DNA of 64,000 bases from a bacterium. GTDB lineage: Bacteria; UBA8248. The position numbers and the translations under genes were made by a program. Within the stretch, counting starts at the first letter, position 1, and the number at the start of each line of letters is the position of its first letter. The notes under the pieces are model-generated. The model did not search any database. It was not told the origin of the DNA and saw only the letters and a list, made by a program, of their open reading frames with translations. The DNA is taken from the NCBI GenBank assembly GCA_022828125.1, contig JAJEJD010000016.1:62001-126000 (forward strand), in the 5' to 3' direction. Shown piece after piece: positions 1 through 8,007 of this stretch.

Positions 1-93
1 CGGCCAGAGCGCGCTCTTTCTCGCCCAGGCGACCAGGCTGTCGACCTTCGACGTGATGAAGTTGTCGCTGAATTTGCCCTCGACTATGCCCAC
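1..93 (-). CDS. nuoB: Second NuoB-like NADH-quinone oxidoreductase subunit, N-terminal fragment
   Basis: The first 31 codons of a NuoB-like protein run off the left edge of the window. The start is a GTG at 93-91, giving GIVEGKFSDNF and then WARKSALWP. That segment matches the WARKNSLWP segment near the N-terminus of the complete NuoB at 14473-14970. The start overlaps the stop of the upstream nuoA copy by 10 bp, exactly as in the complete nuoA-nuoB pair. NuoB carries cluster N2, which passes electrons to quinone in complex I; its cysteines would lie outside the window. It is too short to judge whether the gene is intact. Confidence 0.8.
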   Translation of the reverse strand, partial: MGIVEGKFSDNFITSKVDSLVAWARKSALWP

Positions 94-485
94 TCCAACG
101 CTCCTTTTCGCCAAGCGTAGAAATAACCCACCAACAGGATGGCGATGAACAGCATCATCTCGATGAATCCGAACAGCCCGAGGGCGTCATATTGCACCGC
201 CCAGGGGAAGAGGAACAAGGCTTCCACGTCGAAAAGCAGGAACAGTATGCCCAGCAGGTAGAACCGGATGGAGAAGCGCTCGTGCGCCTCCATCAGCGGG
301 GGCATGCCGCACTCATACGGGGAGTTCTTCTCGGGGTCCGGGTTGTGCGGACGCACGATGAGCGCGAAGATCAGAATGCTCGCGGCGAGTGCGAACGCCA
401 TGAGCGTGACCAGGAATATGGGGATGTAGGGATTGATGGCCTGATAATCCCTGAAAAATGCGCCGACAACTTCCATCGCATCCAT
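84..485 (-). CDS. nuoA: Second NADH-quinone oxidoreductase subunit A (NuoA paralogue)
   Basis: This 133-residue membrane protein has three predicted helices and the NuoA signatures NSPYECGMPP, FLLFDVEALFLFPWAV and a C-terminal RKGALEW. NuoA is a small membrane subunit of complex I near the quinone site. It is clearly diverged from the NuoA at 14961-15317 and has a longer N-terminus (MDAMEVVGAFF). It lies 169 bp downstream of nuoN in the same orientation and overlaps the next gene, a second nuoB. It may open a second nuo cluster, or it may be a tail duplication of the first. The 486-654 gap shows no clear promoter or terminator. Confidence 0.92.
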   Translation of the reverse strand: MDAMEVVGAFFRDYQAINPYIPIFLVTLMAFALAASILIFALIVRPHNPDPEKNSPYECGMPPLMEAHERFSIRFYLLGILFLLFDVEALFLFPWAVQYDALGLFGFIEMMLFIAILLVGYFYAWRKGALEWA

Positions 486-654
486 GCTAGGCCCCCACTA
501 AAACGCGAACCGCCAGGGGGTGATGAAAAATGCGCCGCCCGCATCGTTGCCGCAAGGCGGTCATTCCCCTCGAAAACCCCTGGAACAAATGCCTGAAATC
601 GAGCGAACCGCCAAACTTATATCATGGCGGCAACCGAAAAACCAACCCCTGAGG

Positions 655-2133
655 TCAATTAAAAAAGACTGTGGAGCGATGGGCGAAATCGAGCACCGAG
701 GAGGGGAAAATCCCCAGTTGCAGGGTGCTCGCGACGGCGAGCACGAGCGCCGCGACGGCGTAGGACCAGCCCGGATGCGGAGCGCTGCTCATGGCTCCAC
801 CCTCCGGTTCGCGCATGTACATCACCACGACGAGGCGCAGGTAATAATACACGGCCACCACGCTGTTGAGCACCGCGATCACGGTCAGCCAGACGTAGCC
901 GCCGTTCAGCGCCGCGCTGAACACATGGAATTTCGCCACGAAACCCCCGGTGGGCGGCAGTCCCGAGAGCGACACCATGAACACGGCCATCGCCGCCGCG
1001 AGACCCGGCCGGAAAGAAGCCAGCCCCGCGAGGTTGTCGAGCTTCGTGCCGCCGTCCTCGCGCATGTTCGAGATGAGGATGAGCACGCAGAAAGCGCCCA
1101 TGTTCATGAAAACGTAGACGAGCATGTAATAGAGAAACCCGCTCGTGGCCAGCTCCACGCTCGATCGCGAGGCCACGAGCGCGACCATGAGATAGCCGGC
1201 GTGAGCGATGCTGGAATAGGCGAGCATCCGCTTCACGCAGGTCTGCCAGATGGCGACGAGGTTCGCCAGGCTCATCGTGAGGACGGCCATCACCCACAAG
1301 ACCGTATCGAGACTCCCGCCCGCGTCGCCCGCGGAGAGAAACACCCGGAAGAACGCGGCGAAGGCCGCCGCCTTGGGACCCACGGACATGAACGCCGTGA
1401 CCGCGGTGGGCGCACCCTCGTAAACGTCGGGCGTCCACATGTAGAACGGCGCTGCGGCCACCTTGAAGCCCAGGCCCACCACCATGAAGCCCAGGCCCAT
1501 CAGGAAGGCGGCCCCTCGCGAGGCGGGGTTCTCGTGAAGCCGCGTCGCGATTTCGATCAGGTCGACCGAGCCGGTGGCGCCGTATATGAGCGCCATGCCG
1601 TAGAGCAGAAAACCCGAGGCGAACGAACCGAGCAGGAAGTATTTGAGCGACGCCTCGTTGCCCTCGGGGCGCGAGCGCAGATACCCCGCCAGGACGTAGA
1701 GCGACAGGGAGAACACCTCGAGGCCCACGAATATCATCAGGAGGTTCCGCGTCGCCGCCATGAGCATCATGCCCGAAGTCGCGAAGAGGATGAGGCCGTA
1801 GTATTCGCCCGCGGGCGTTTCGTCCAGCTCCCGCTGGGCCGCGGCGATGAGCACCGCGAAAATGCTCGCGAACAGGATGACGACGTAGAGGAACTGCGTG
1901 AACCCGTCGAAGAGGTACATGCCGCCGAACGAGGCGGCCAGACCCGGCAGCGCGCGCGCGCCGAGCGTCACGCCCAGGGCGGCGGCCAGCGTCACCAGCG
2001 TGATGATGACGATGACGGAACGCTCCCCCTTGGCGAGAAAGGCGTCCCACATCAACACCAGCACCGCGCCGCACACCGGCAGGATCACCGGCAGCAGGTA
2101 TCCCCAATGGATGGTGGGATGAACGATATCCAA
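655..2133 (-). CDS. nuoN: NADH-quinone oxidoreductase subunit N
   Basis: This 492-residue polytopic protein is one of the three antiporter-like proton-pumping subunits of complex I. The conserved channel residues are visible: a glutamate in GLEVFSLSLYVLAGY and a lysine in GFKVAAAPFYMWTPD, followed by VYEGAPTAV. Length and about 14 helices are normal for NuoN. It begins 2 bp after the nuoM stop and is the last gene of the canonical nuoA-N order. Confidence 0.96.
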   Translation of the reverse strand: MDIVHPTIHWGYLLPVILPVCGAVLVLMWDAFLAKGERSVIVIITLVTLAAALGVTLGARALPGLAASFGGMYLFDGFTQFLYVVILFASIFAVLIAAAQRELDETPAGEYYGLILFATSGMMLMAATRNLLMIFVGLEVFSLSLYVLAGYLRSRPEGNEASLKYFLLGSFASGFLLYGMALIYGATGSVDLIEIATRLHENPASRGAAFLMGLGFMVVGLGFKVAAAPFYMWTPDVYEGAPTAVTAFMSVGPKAAAFAAFFRVFLSAGDAGGSLDTVLWVMAVLTMSLANLVAIWQTCVKRMLAYSSIAHAGYLMVALVASRSSVELATSGFLYYMLVYVFMNMGAFCVLILISNMREDGGTKLDNLAGLASFRPGLAAAMAVFMVSLSGLPPTGGFVAKFHVFSAALNGGYVWLTVIAVLNSVVAVYYYLRLVVVMYMREPEGGAMSSAPHPGWSYAVAALVLAVASTLQLGIFPSSVLDFAHRSTVFFN

Positions 2134-2135
2134 AG

Positions 2136-3689
2136 CTATTTCACCTCGACTCTTTGCGCATAGGCGAGCGCGTTCTTTTGCAATTTCAGATCAGGCGCCT
2201 TCTCCACGCGCAGCACCCGGCGGTTCACCTGCGAGAGCCAGGCCTCGGCCGAGGGCTCGATGCGGTTGAACAAGGGCTTGGGATACAGCCCGATCCAGAA
2301 CATCAGCGCCACCATGGGCAGCATGACGAGCCACTCGCGCCTGTTCATGTCGGCGAGCCCCAGGTTCGCCCGCACGCTCACCTCGCCGAACAGGACGCGC
2401 TGCAGCATCCAGAGCATGTAGACGGCAGAGAGCACCACGCCGGTGGCCGCGATGACAGCGAACCAGGCGTTGCGCTCGAACGCGCCCAAGAGAATCGTGA
2501 ACTCGCCCACGAAGCCGTTCAGCCCCGGAAGTCCGATGCTGCTGAGTGCGGTGATGATGAAAAACGTCGAAAAGACGGGCATCACCCGCAGAAGCCCGCC
2601 GAATTCATCGATCTGCCTCGTGTGCCGCCTCGAATAGATGAAGCCCACGATCAGGAAGAGCGCCCCGCTGCTGATGCCGTGGTTCACCATCTGGATGACG
2701 CTCCCCGAGGCGCCCAGCAGGTTGAAGGAGAAAAGCCCCAGCATCACGAAGCCCAAATGGCTCACCGAGGAGTAGGCCACCAGCTTTTTCACGTCGGTCT
2801 GCACCATGGCCATGAGCGCGCCGTAGATGATCCCCACCAGCGCCAGGCATATGATGAGGAACGCGAACTCGCGCGCCGCCGTCGGGAACAGCGGCATCGC
2901 CAGCCGCATGAAGCCGTAGGTGCCCATCTTCAGGAGCACGCCGGCGAGGATGACGCTCCCCGCCGTGGGCGCTTCCACGTGGGCGTCGGGCAGCCAGGTG
3001 TGGAACGGGAAAATCGGCACCTTGATGGCGAAGGAGATGGCGAACGCGGCGAACAGCCACGGCTGGAGGGCGGCGTCCACGGGTTCGCGGAAATGCGCGA
3101 GGATGTCGAACGTGCCGACTCCGCTCGCGAAGTACAGCCAGATGATCGCCACGAGCATCAGCACGCTCCCGGCCATGGTGTAGAGGAAGAACTTGACGGC
3201 CGCATATATACGCCTGCCCCCGCCCCAGACCCCGATGATGAGGTACATCGGAATCAGCATCCCTTCCCAGAAGACGTAGAACAGGAAGAAATCGAGTGCA
3301 AAGAACACGCCGAGCATCCCCGTCTCCAGGAACAGCAGGGACATGTAGTAGAGCCGCGTCTTCTTGCGCACGTCGTCGAAGGAGAAGAGGATCGCGACCG
3401 GCGTCAGGATGGTGGTCAGCATCACGAGCAGCAGGCTGATGCCGTCCACGCCCACCTTGTAGGAAATCCCGAACCTCGGGATCCAGGCCGCTTCCTCGAC
3501 GAACTGCATGCCCGCGTAATCGGGCCGGAAACCCAGGTACATCACCGCCGAGAGGGCGAACGTGACCAGGGAGGCCGCTAGCGCGAACGCGCGGACGCCG
3601 CCGTCTCTTCCCTCGCCCTCGCGCAGGAGAAGGAGCAGCAGTCCCCCCAGCATGGGCAAAAACAGTATCGAGGTGATTATTCCAGGCAC
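2136..3689 (-). CDS. nuoM: NADH-quinone oxidoreductase subunit M
   Basis: This 517-residue antiporter-like membrane subunit has the family's key residues: a Glu in YVFWEGMLIPMYLIIG and a Lys in AIKVPIFPFHTWLPDAH, with VEAPTAGSVILAG following. It pumps protons in complex I, coupled to quinone reduction. It lies 36 bp after nuoL and 2 bp before nuoN in the operon. Length and motif order are normal. Confidence 0.97.
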   Translation of the reverse strand: MPGIITSILFLPMLGGLLLLLLREGEGRDGGVRAFALAASLVTFALSAVMYLGFRPDYAGMQFVEEAAWIPRFGISYKVGVDGISLLLVMLTTILTPVAILFSFDDVRKKTRLYYMSLLFLETGMLGVFFALDFFLFYVFWEGMLIPMYLIIGVWGGGRRIYAAVKFFLYTMAGSVLMLVAIIWLYFASGVGTFDILAHFREPVDAALQPWLFAAFAISFAIKVPIFPFHTWLPDAHVEAPTAGSVILAGVLLKMGTYGFMRLAMPLFPTAAREFAFLIICLALVGIIYGALMAMVQTDVKKLVAYSSVSHLGFVMLGLFSFNLLGASGSVIQMVNHGISSGALFLIVGFIYSRRHTRQIDEFGGLLRVMPVFSTFFIITALSSIGLPGLNGFVGEFTILLGAFERNAWFAVIAATGVVLSAVYMLWMLQRVLFGEVSVRANLGLADMNRREWLVMLPMVALMFWIGLYPKPLFNRIEPSAEAWLSQVNRRVLRVEKAPDLKLQKNALAYAQRVEVK

Positions 3690-3725
3690 TCGCCCCTCAC
3701 GCTCCTCAAAGAATCGAAAGAATCA

Positions 3726-5630
3726 TCAGCGCGCCGTGAGATACAGCAGGATCACCAGCGCGCCGACCAGCATCGAAACGGCGTAGCTCTTCACGTAGCC
3801 CGTCTGGAGGCGCCTCAGGACGCCGCCCAGGGATCTCACGAAAAAGCCCGCCCCGTTCACGGCCGCGTCCACCAGGCCGTCCTCGAACGCTCTCCAGCAC
3901 CAGATAGACGCCCGCTTCACCGGCTGAATGATGCAGGCGTCGTATATCTCGTCCACGTAATACTTGTTCACCAAAAGCCGGTGGACCCCCGGCCAGAGCT
4001 CCGCGTACGCGCTGCCGCCGCCGCTCTTGAGCACATAGAGATTGTAGGCCGCGTAAATGCCGATGAAGGCGACGGCGAGCGAGAAGACCATCATCAGTAT
4101 CTCGAACACCACCTCGTGGTGCGCCTCCACGGGACCGCCGAAAGCGGGCGCCAGGAAATCGCCGAATACGTTCGCACCCGTGATGACGGGAATCCCCACC
4201 CAGCCGCCGACGATCGAGAGCGCCGCCAGCGCCTGAAGCGGAAGCGTCATGTTCGCGGGAGATTCATGGACTTTCTGCTGCTCCTCCAGGCTCAGATTGC
4301 AGACGCCGAAGAACACCCGGAACAAGAGCCTGAACATGTAGAACGCCGTCATCAGCGCGCCCGCCGCGCCCGCGAGCCACAGGAGAATGCCGCCGCGCTC
4401 GGCCGTCATGGCCGAGTAGAGAATGGCGTCCTTGCTGAAAAAACCGGCGAAGGGGAATACGCCCGCGATGGCCAGTGCGCCGATCATGAAGGTGTTGCTC
4501 GTTCGCGGAAGGGCCGCGTGGAGGCCGCCCATCCTGCGGATGTCCTGCTCGCCGTCGAGCGCGTGAATCACGCTGCCCGCGCCCAGGAACAGGAGCGCCT
4601 TGAAGAACGCATGGGTCATCAGGTGGAAGATCGCCGCGGAGAACGCCCCCACGCCGCATGCGAGGAACATGTAGCCGAGTTGGCTCACCGTGCTGTAGGC
4701 GAGCACCTTCTTGATGTCGGTCTGAACCAGGGCGATGGTCGCGGCCATCAACAGCGTGAGCGCGCCGACGACGGCCACCACCAGCATCGCCGTAGCAGAC
4801 AACTCGAAGAGTACGTGCGCTCTCGCCACCATGTAGACGCCCGCCGTCACCATGGTGGCCGCGTGAATCAGGGCGCTGACCGGGGTGGGGCCTTCCATCG
4901 CGTCGGGCAGCCAGACGTAAAGCGGAATCTGCGCGCTCTTGCCCGTGGCGCCCGCGAAGAGCAGCAGGCAGATTATCGTCGCCGCAGCGCTCTCGGGGCC
5001 GAGCAACTGGGGAGCCTTCGAGAACACGGTCGAGAAATCCAGCGAGCCCACGACGCTGTAGATGTAGAAAAGCGCTATCAGGAAGCAGAAATCACCCACC
5101 CGGTTCACGATGAAGGCCTTCTTGCCGGCCTCGGCCGCCGCCTTGCGCTCGTACCAGAAGCCGATGAGCAGGTAGCTGCAAAGACCCACCGCCTCCCAGC
5201 CCACGAACATGACCACGAAGTTGTCGCCCAGAACGAGCGTGAGCATCGAGAGCGAGAAGAGGTTCAGGTAGATGAAATAGCGCACCACGCCGCGGTCGCC
5301 GTGCATGTAGCCCATCGAGTAGAGGTGGATGAGCGTCCCGACGCCGGTGACGACGAGCGCCATGACGACGGAGAGCGGATCCAGCGAGAAGCTCGCCTTG
5401 ACCTCGAAGGCGCCCACGGGAATCCACTCGAACAAGACGGCGCGGATGAGCCGCCCGTTCTCGGGCATCGCCAAAAGGCGGAGCCAGCCCACGACCGACG
5501 CCGCGAAAGCGAGCGCCATCGCCAGCGTCGCGACCCAGCCGGCGAACTTCTCCCCGCGCTTCCAGCCGAAGATCAGGTTCACCAGCACGCCGATGAGAGG
5601 GAACAGCAATATGAGCGTCAGACTATCCAT
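3726..5630 (-). CDS. nuoL: NADH-quinone oxidoreductase subunit L
   Basis: This 634-residue protein is the largest antiporter-like subunit and has the C-terminal extension expected for the lateral helix HL. Motifs include a Glu in MFVGWEAVGLCSYLLIGFW, a Lys in GATGKSAQIPLYVWLPDAM and the following EGPTPVSALIHAATMV. It forms the distal proton channel of complex I. It follows nuoK by 12 bp in the same operon. Confidence 0.97.
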   Translation of the reverse strand: MDSLTLILLFPLIGVLVNLIFGWKRGEKFAGWVATLAMALAFAASVVGWLRLLAMPENGRLIRAVLFEWIPVGAFEVKASFSLDPLSVVMALVVTGVGTLIHLYSMGYMHGDRGVVRYFIYLNLFSLSMLTLVLGDNFVVMFVGWEAVGLCSYLLIGFWYERKAAAEAGKKAFIVNRVGDFCFLIALFYIYSVVGSLDFSTVFSKAPQLLGPESAAATIICLLLFAGATGKSAQIPLYVWLPDAMEGPTPVSALIHAATMVTAGVYMVARAHVLFELSATAMLVVAVVGALTLLMAATIALVQTDIKKVLAYSTVSQLGYMFLACGVGAFSAAIFHLMTHAFFKALLFLGAGSVIHALDGEQDIRRMGGLHAALPRTSNTFMIGALAIAGVFPFAGFFSKDAILYSAMTAERGGILLWLAGAAGALMTAFYMFRLLFRVFFGVCNLSLEEQQKVHESPANMTLPLQALAALSIVGGWVGIPVITGANVFGDFLAPAFGGPVEAHHEVVFEILMMVFSLAVAFIGIYAAYNLYVLKSGGGSAYAELWPGVHRLLVNKYYVDEIYDACIIQPVKRASIWCWRAFEDGLVDAAVNGAGFFVRSLGGVLRRLQTGYVKSYAVSMLVGALVILLYLTAR

Positions 5631-5642
5631 GATTCCTTAACT

Positions 5643-5945
5643 CTATAGCTTCAGAAGATTGATTTCGTCCAGATCGGTGGATTCGCGGTTTCTGTAGATC
5701 AGCACCACGATGGCCAGGCCGATGGCGGCTTCCGCCGCGGCCACCGCCATCACGAAAAACACGATCATCTGGCCCGCCATCGAATCGAGATACCGGCCAT
5801 AGGCCACGAACGCCAGGTTCGCCCCGTTCATCATCAACTCGATGCACAAGATGACGACGATGGCGTTTCTGCGCACCACGACGCCCACGACGCCCAGGGA
5901 AAAGAGAACCGCGCTCAGAATCAGGTAATGCTCAAGCGGCGCCAC
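5643..5945 (-). CDS. nuoK: NADH-quinone oxidoreductase subunit K
   Basis: This 100-residue protein has three membrane helices. The two buried glutamates needed for proton transfer are present, in [17 protein letters not shown] and in [17 protein letters not shown]. NuoK is related to MrpC and sits between NuoA/J and NuoN in the membrane arm. It ends in the short NLLKL tail and lies 12 bp after nuoJ. Confidence 0.96.
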   Translation of the reverse strand: MAPLEHYLILSAVLFSLGVVGVVVRRNAIVVILCIELMMNGANLAFVAYGRYLDSMAGQMIVFFVMAVAAAEAAIGLAIVVLIYRNRESTDLDEINLLKL

Positions 5946-5957
5946 GCCCCATCCCTC

Positions 5958-6476
5958 CTAGCGGCTTCGCCTGCGCGCCAGCACCACGGCGCCGACGATG
6001 CCCACGAACAACAATACGCCCATCGCCTGAAACGGCAGGACGTAATCCGTCAACAATAGATTTCCGATAATCTGCGTGTTACCCAGTTCGCTCACCCGCT
6101 CGGGCGGGAAGCTTCCCCTCTTTCCCGTCATGAGAGAGGTCGAGAGGAATATCTTGAGCAGCACGCTGAAGACGGCGAGCCCCGCGATGGCGCCCAGCAG
6201 CTTCTGGCCGGGCAGGCGCAACTCCCGCTTCTCCTCCCTCCCCAAGTTGATCAGCATCACCACGAACAGGAAGAGCATCATGATCGCGCTGGCGTAGATG
6301 ATCACCTGAACGATGGCGACGAACTGCGCGTGAAGGGAGAGATACAGCCCCGCGAGACCCAGGAAGGTCAGGATCAGGGCGAGTACGCTGTAGAGCGGGC
6401 TGGGGAACGCGACGACGGCTATCGCGCCCACCGTCGTCACCACCGCCAGGAAATAAAAAAACAGGGAACTGGCCAC
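5958..6476 (-). CDS. nuoJ: NADH-quinone oxidoreductase subunit J
   Basis: This 172-residue membrane protein has five predicted helices and the typical NuoJ segments NPLYSVL-like (SPLYSVLALILTFLGLAGLY) and VIIYASAIMMLFLFVVMLIN. The helix containing YASAIMMLF is the pi-bulge helix that rotates during turnover in structures of complex I. It lies between nuoI and nuoK. The C-terminus ends in a short arginine-rich tail (ARRRSR). Confidence 0.95.
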   Translation of the reverse strand: MASSLFFYFLAVVTTVGAIAVVAFPSPLYSVLALILTFLGLAGLYLSLHAQFVAIVQVIIYASAIMMLFLFVVMLINLGREEKRELRLPGQKLLGAIAGLAVFSVLLKIFLSTSLMTGKRGSFPPERVSELGNTQIIGNLLLTDYVLPFQAMGVLLFVGIVGAVVLARRRSR

Positions 6477-6521
6477 TACCGCCCTTCCTCCAGCGGGCGG
6501 GCGCCCGCTTCAAATCGAACC

Positions 6522-7001
6522 CTAGACATACGTGAGCAGGTTTTTCTCGTCATAGCGGGCATGAAGCTCCGGATGATCCTCGGTGCGCTCCACGAGCAAA
6601 TCGCCCTTCTCGTAGAGGAACTTGCCGCGATCGTCCTGGCAGAATTCATACTCGTTGCCCAGCACGACCGCGCCGACCGGGCAGGCTTCTTCGCAGTATC
6701 CGCAGAATATGCAGCGAAGCTCGTTGATCTCGTAAATGCTGGCGTAGCGCTCGCCCTTGGAAGTGGGCGCCTCGGGGTCGTTCTCCTCCGATTCCACATA
6801 AATGCAATCTACGGGACAGGCCGCCGAGCAGAGCTTGCACCCCACGCAGCGCTCCAGGCCGTCCTCCCAGCGCAGCAGCTTGTGGAGGCCGCGGTAGCCA
6901 ACGGGCATCTCCTCTTTGACGTCGGGGTATTGCACGGTCACGCGGTTTTTGAAGGAATGCTTGAGCGTCAGCCACAACCCCTTGCAAATCTCGCCTAACA
7001 T
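6522..7001 (-). CDS. nuoI: NADH-quinone oxidoreductase subunit I (2x[4Fe-4S])
   Basis: This 159-residue ferredoxin-like subunit has two complete C-x2-C-x2-C-x3-C motifs, CVGCKLCSAACPVDC and CIFCGYCEEACPVGA. These bind clusters N6a and N6b, which connect the peripheral arm to NuoB. The N-terminal LWLTLKHSFKNRVTVQYP segment is the usual membrane-arm contact. Its start lies 25 bp after the nuoH stop. Confidence 0.97.
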   Translation of the reverse strand: MLGEICKGLWLTLKHSFKNRVTVQYPDVKEEMPVGYRGLHKLLRWEDGLERCVGCKLCSAACPVDCIYVESEENDPEAPTSKGERYASIYEINELRCIFCGYCEEACPVGAVVLGNEYEFCQDDRGKFLYEKGDLLVERTEDHPELHARYDEKNLLTYV

Positions 7002-7026
7002 GGAACCTCCCCCCTTGAGCGGCCCG

Positions 7027-8007
7027 CTAGCCGATGAAAACGACGGCGCCGGCCGTGAGTATCACGTTCAGGATGGACAGCGGCAGAAGCACCTTCCATC
7101 CGAAGCCCATCAGTTGGTCATAGCGCAGGCGCGGCGTGGAGGCGCGCAGCCACATGAAGAAGAACATGAACGCCAGCACCTTGATCAGGAACCAGACGAC
7201 GGGCGGCAGCAGCGGCCCGCGCCATCCGCCGAGGAAAAAAGTCGCCCCCACCGCCGAGAGCGTGATCATGCTGCAGTACTCGGCGATGGAGTAAACCGCA
7301 AAGTGCATGCTGCTGTATTCGGTATGGAATCCGCCCGTGAGTTCGCTCTCGGCTTCGGGCAAATCGAACGGCGCCCGGTTCGTCTCCGCCAGCATGCAGA
7401 CGACGAAGAGCAGAAAACCCAGGGGCTGCAACACGATGTAGGGCATCCCGGCCTGGCCCTCGACGATTCCCTTCAGGCTCAGGGTGCCCGCGATCATGAC
7501 CACGCCCAGAAGCGACATGCCGAGCGAGAGTTCGTAGCTGATGAGCTGCGCGGCGGAGCGAAGCCCGCCGATGAGCGGGTACTTGCTGTTCGACGCCCAT
7601 GAGCCGAGCACGATGCCGTACACTCCGATGCCCGCCATGGCGAAGATGTAGAGGATGCCGACGTTGATGTCGGCCAGCACCAGGTCCACCTTCTGGCCGA
7701 GCACGGTCACCGAATCGCCGAAGGGCACCACGGCGAAGGCGGCCAGCGCCGGAATGAGCGTGACGGCGGGCGCGAGGACGTAAATCACCTTGTCCGCCTG
7801 GGCGGGAATGATGGTCTCCTTGAACATGAGCTTGATGCCGTCGGCGATGGGCTGCAACAGCCCCGACGGACCCACGCGGTTGGGTCCCACCCGCACCTGT
7901 ATGAGCGCGAACACGCGCCGCTCCATCCAAGTCATGTAGGCGGCGAGCAGCAAAAGCCCGCCGAAGCCCACGAGCACTTTCCCGAGAATGATGAGCAGCG
8001 TAACCAT
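7027..8007 (-). CDS. nuoH: NADH-quinone oxidoreductase subunit H
   Basis: This 326-residue, roughly eight-helix protein forms the quinone chamber with NuoB and NuoD. Signature segments are ERRVFALIQVRVGPNRVGP near the N-terminus and AETNRAPFDLPEAESELTGG in the middle, both with their conserved charged residues. The gene starts immediately after the nuoG stop codon with no spacer, which suggests translational coupling. Confidence 0.97.
   Translation of the reverse strand: MVTLLIILGKVLVGFGGLLLLAAYMTWMERRVFALIQVRVGPNRVGPSGLLQPIADGIKLMFKETIIPAQADKVIYVLAPAVTLIPALAAFAVVPFGDSVTVLGQKVDLVLADINVGILYIFAMAGIGVYGIVLGSWASNSKYPLIGGLRSAAQLISYELSLGMSLLGVVMIAGTLSLKGIVEGQAGMPYIVLQPLGFLLFVVCMLAETNRAPFDLPEAESELTGGFHTEYSSMHFAVYSIAEYCSMITLSAVGATFFLGGWRGPLLPPVVWFLIKVLAFMFFFMWLRASTPRLRYDQLMGFGWKVLLPLSILNVILTAGAVVFIG

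Noticed and set aside
655-2163. Long frames on the opposite strand of the nuo genes and of other operons
   Set aside because: They mirror genes with clear family motifs and contain low-complexity Arg/His/Ala sequence typical of antisense frames in GC-rich DNA.
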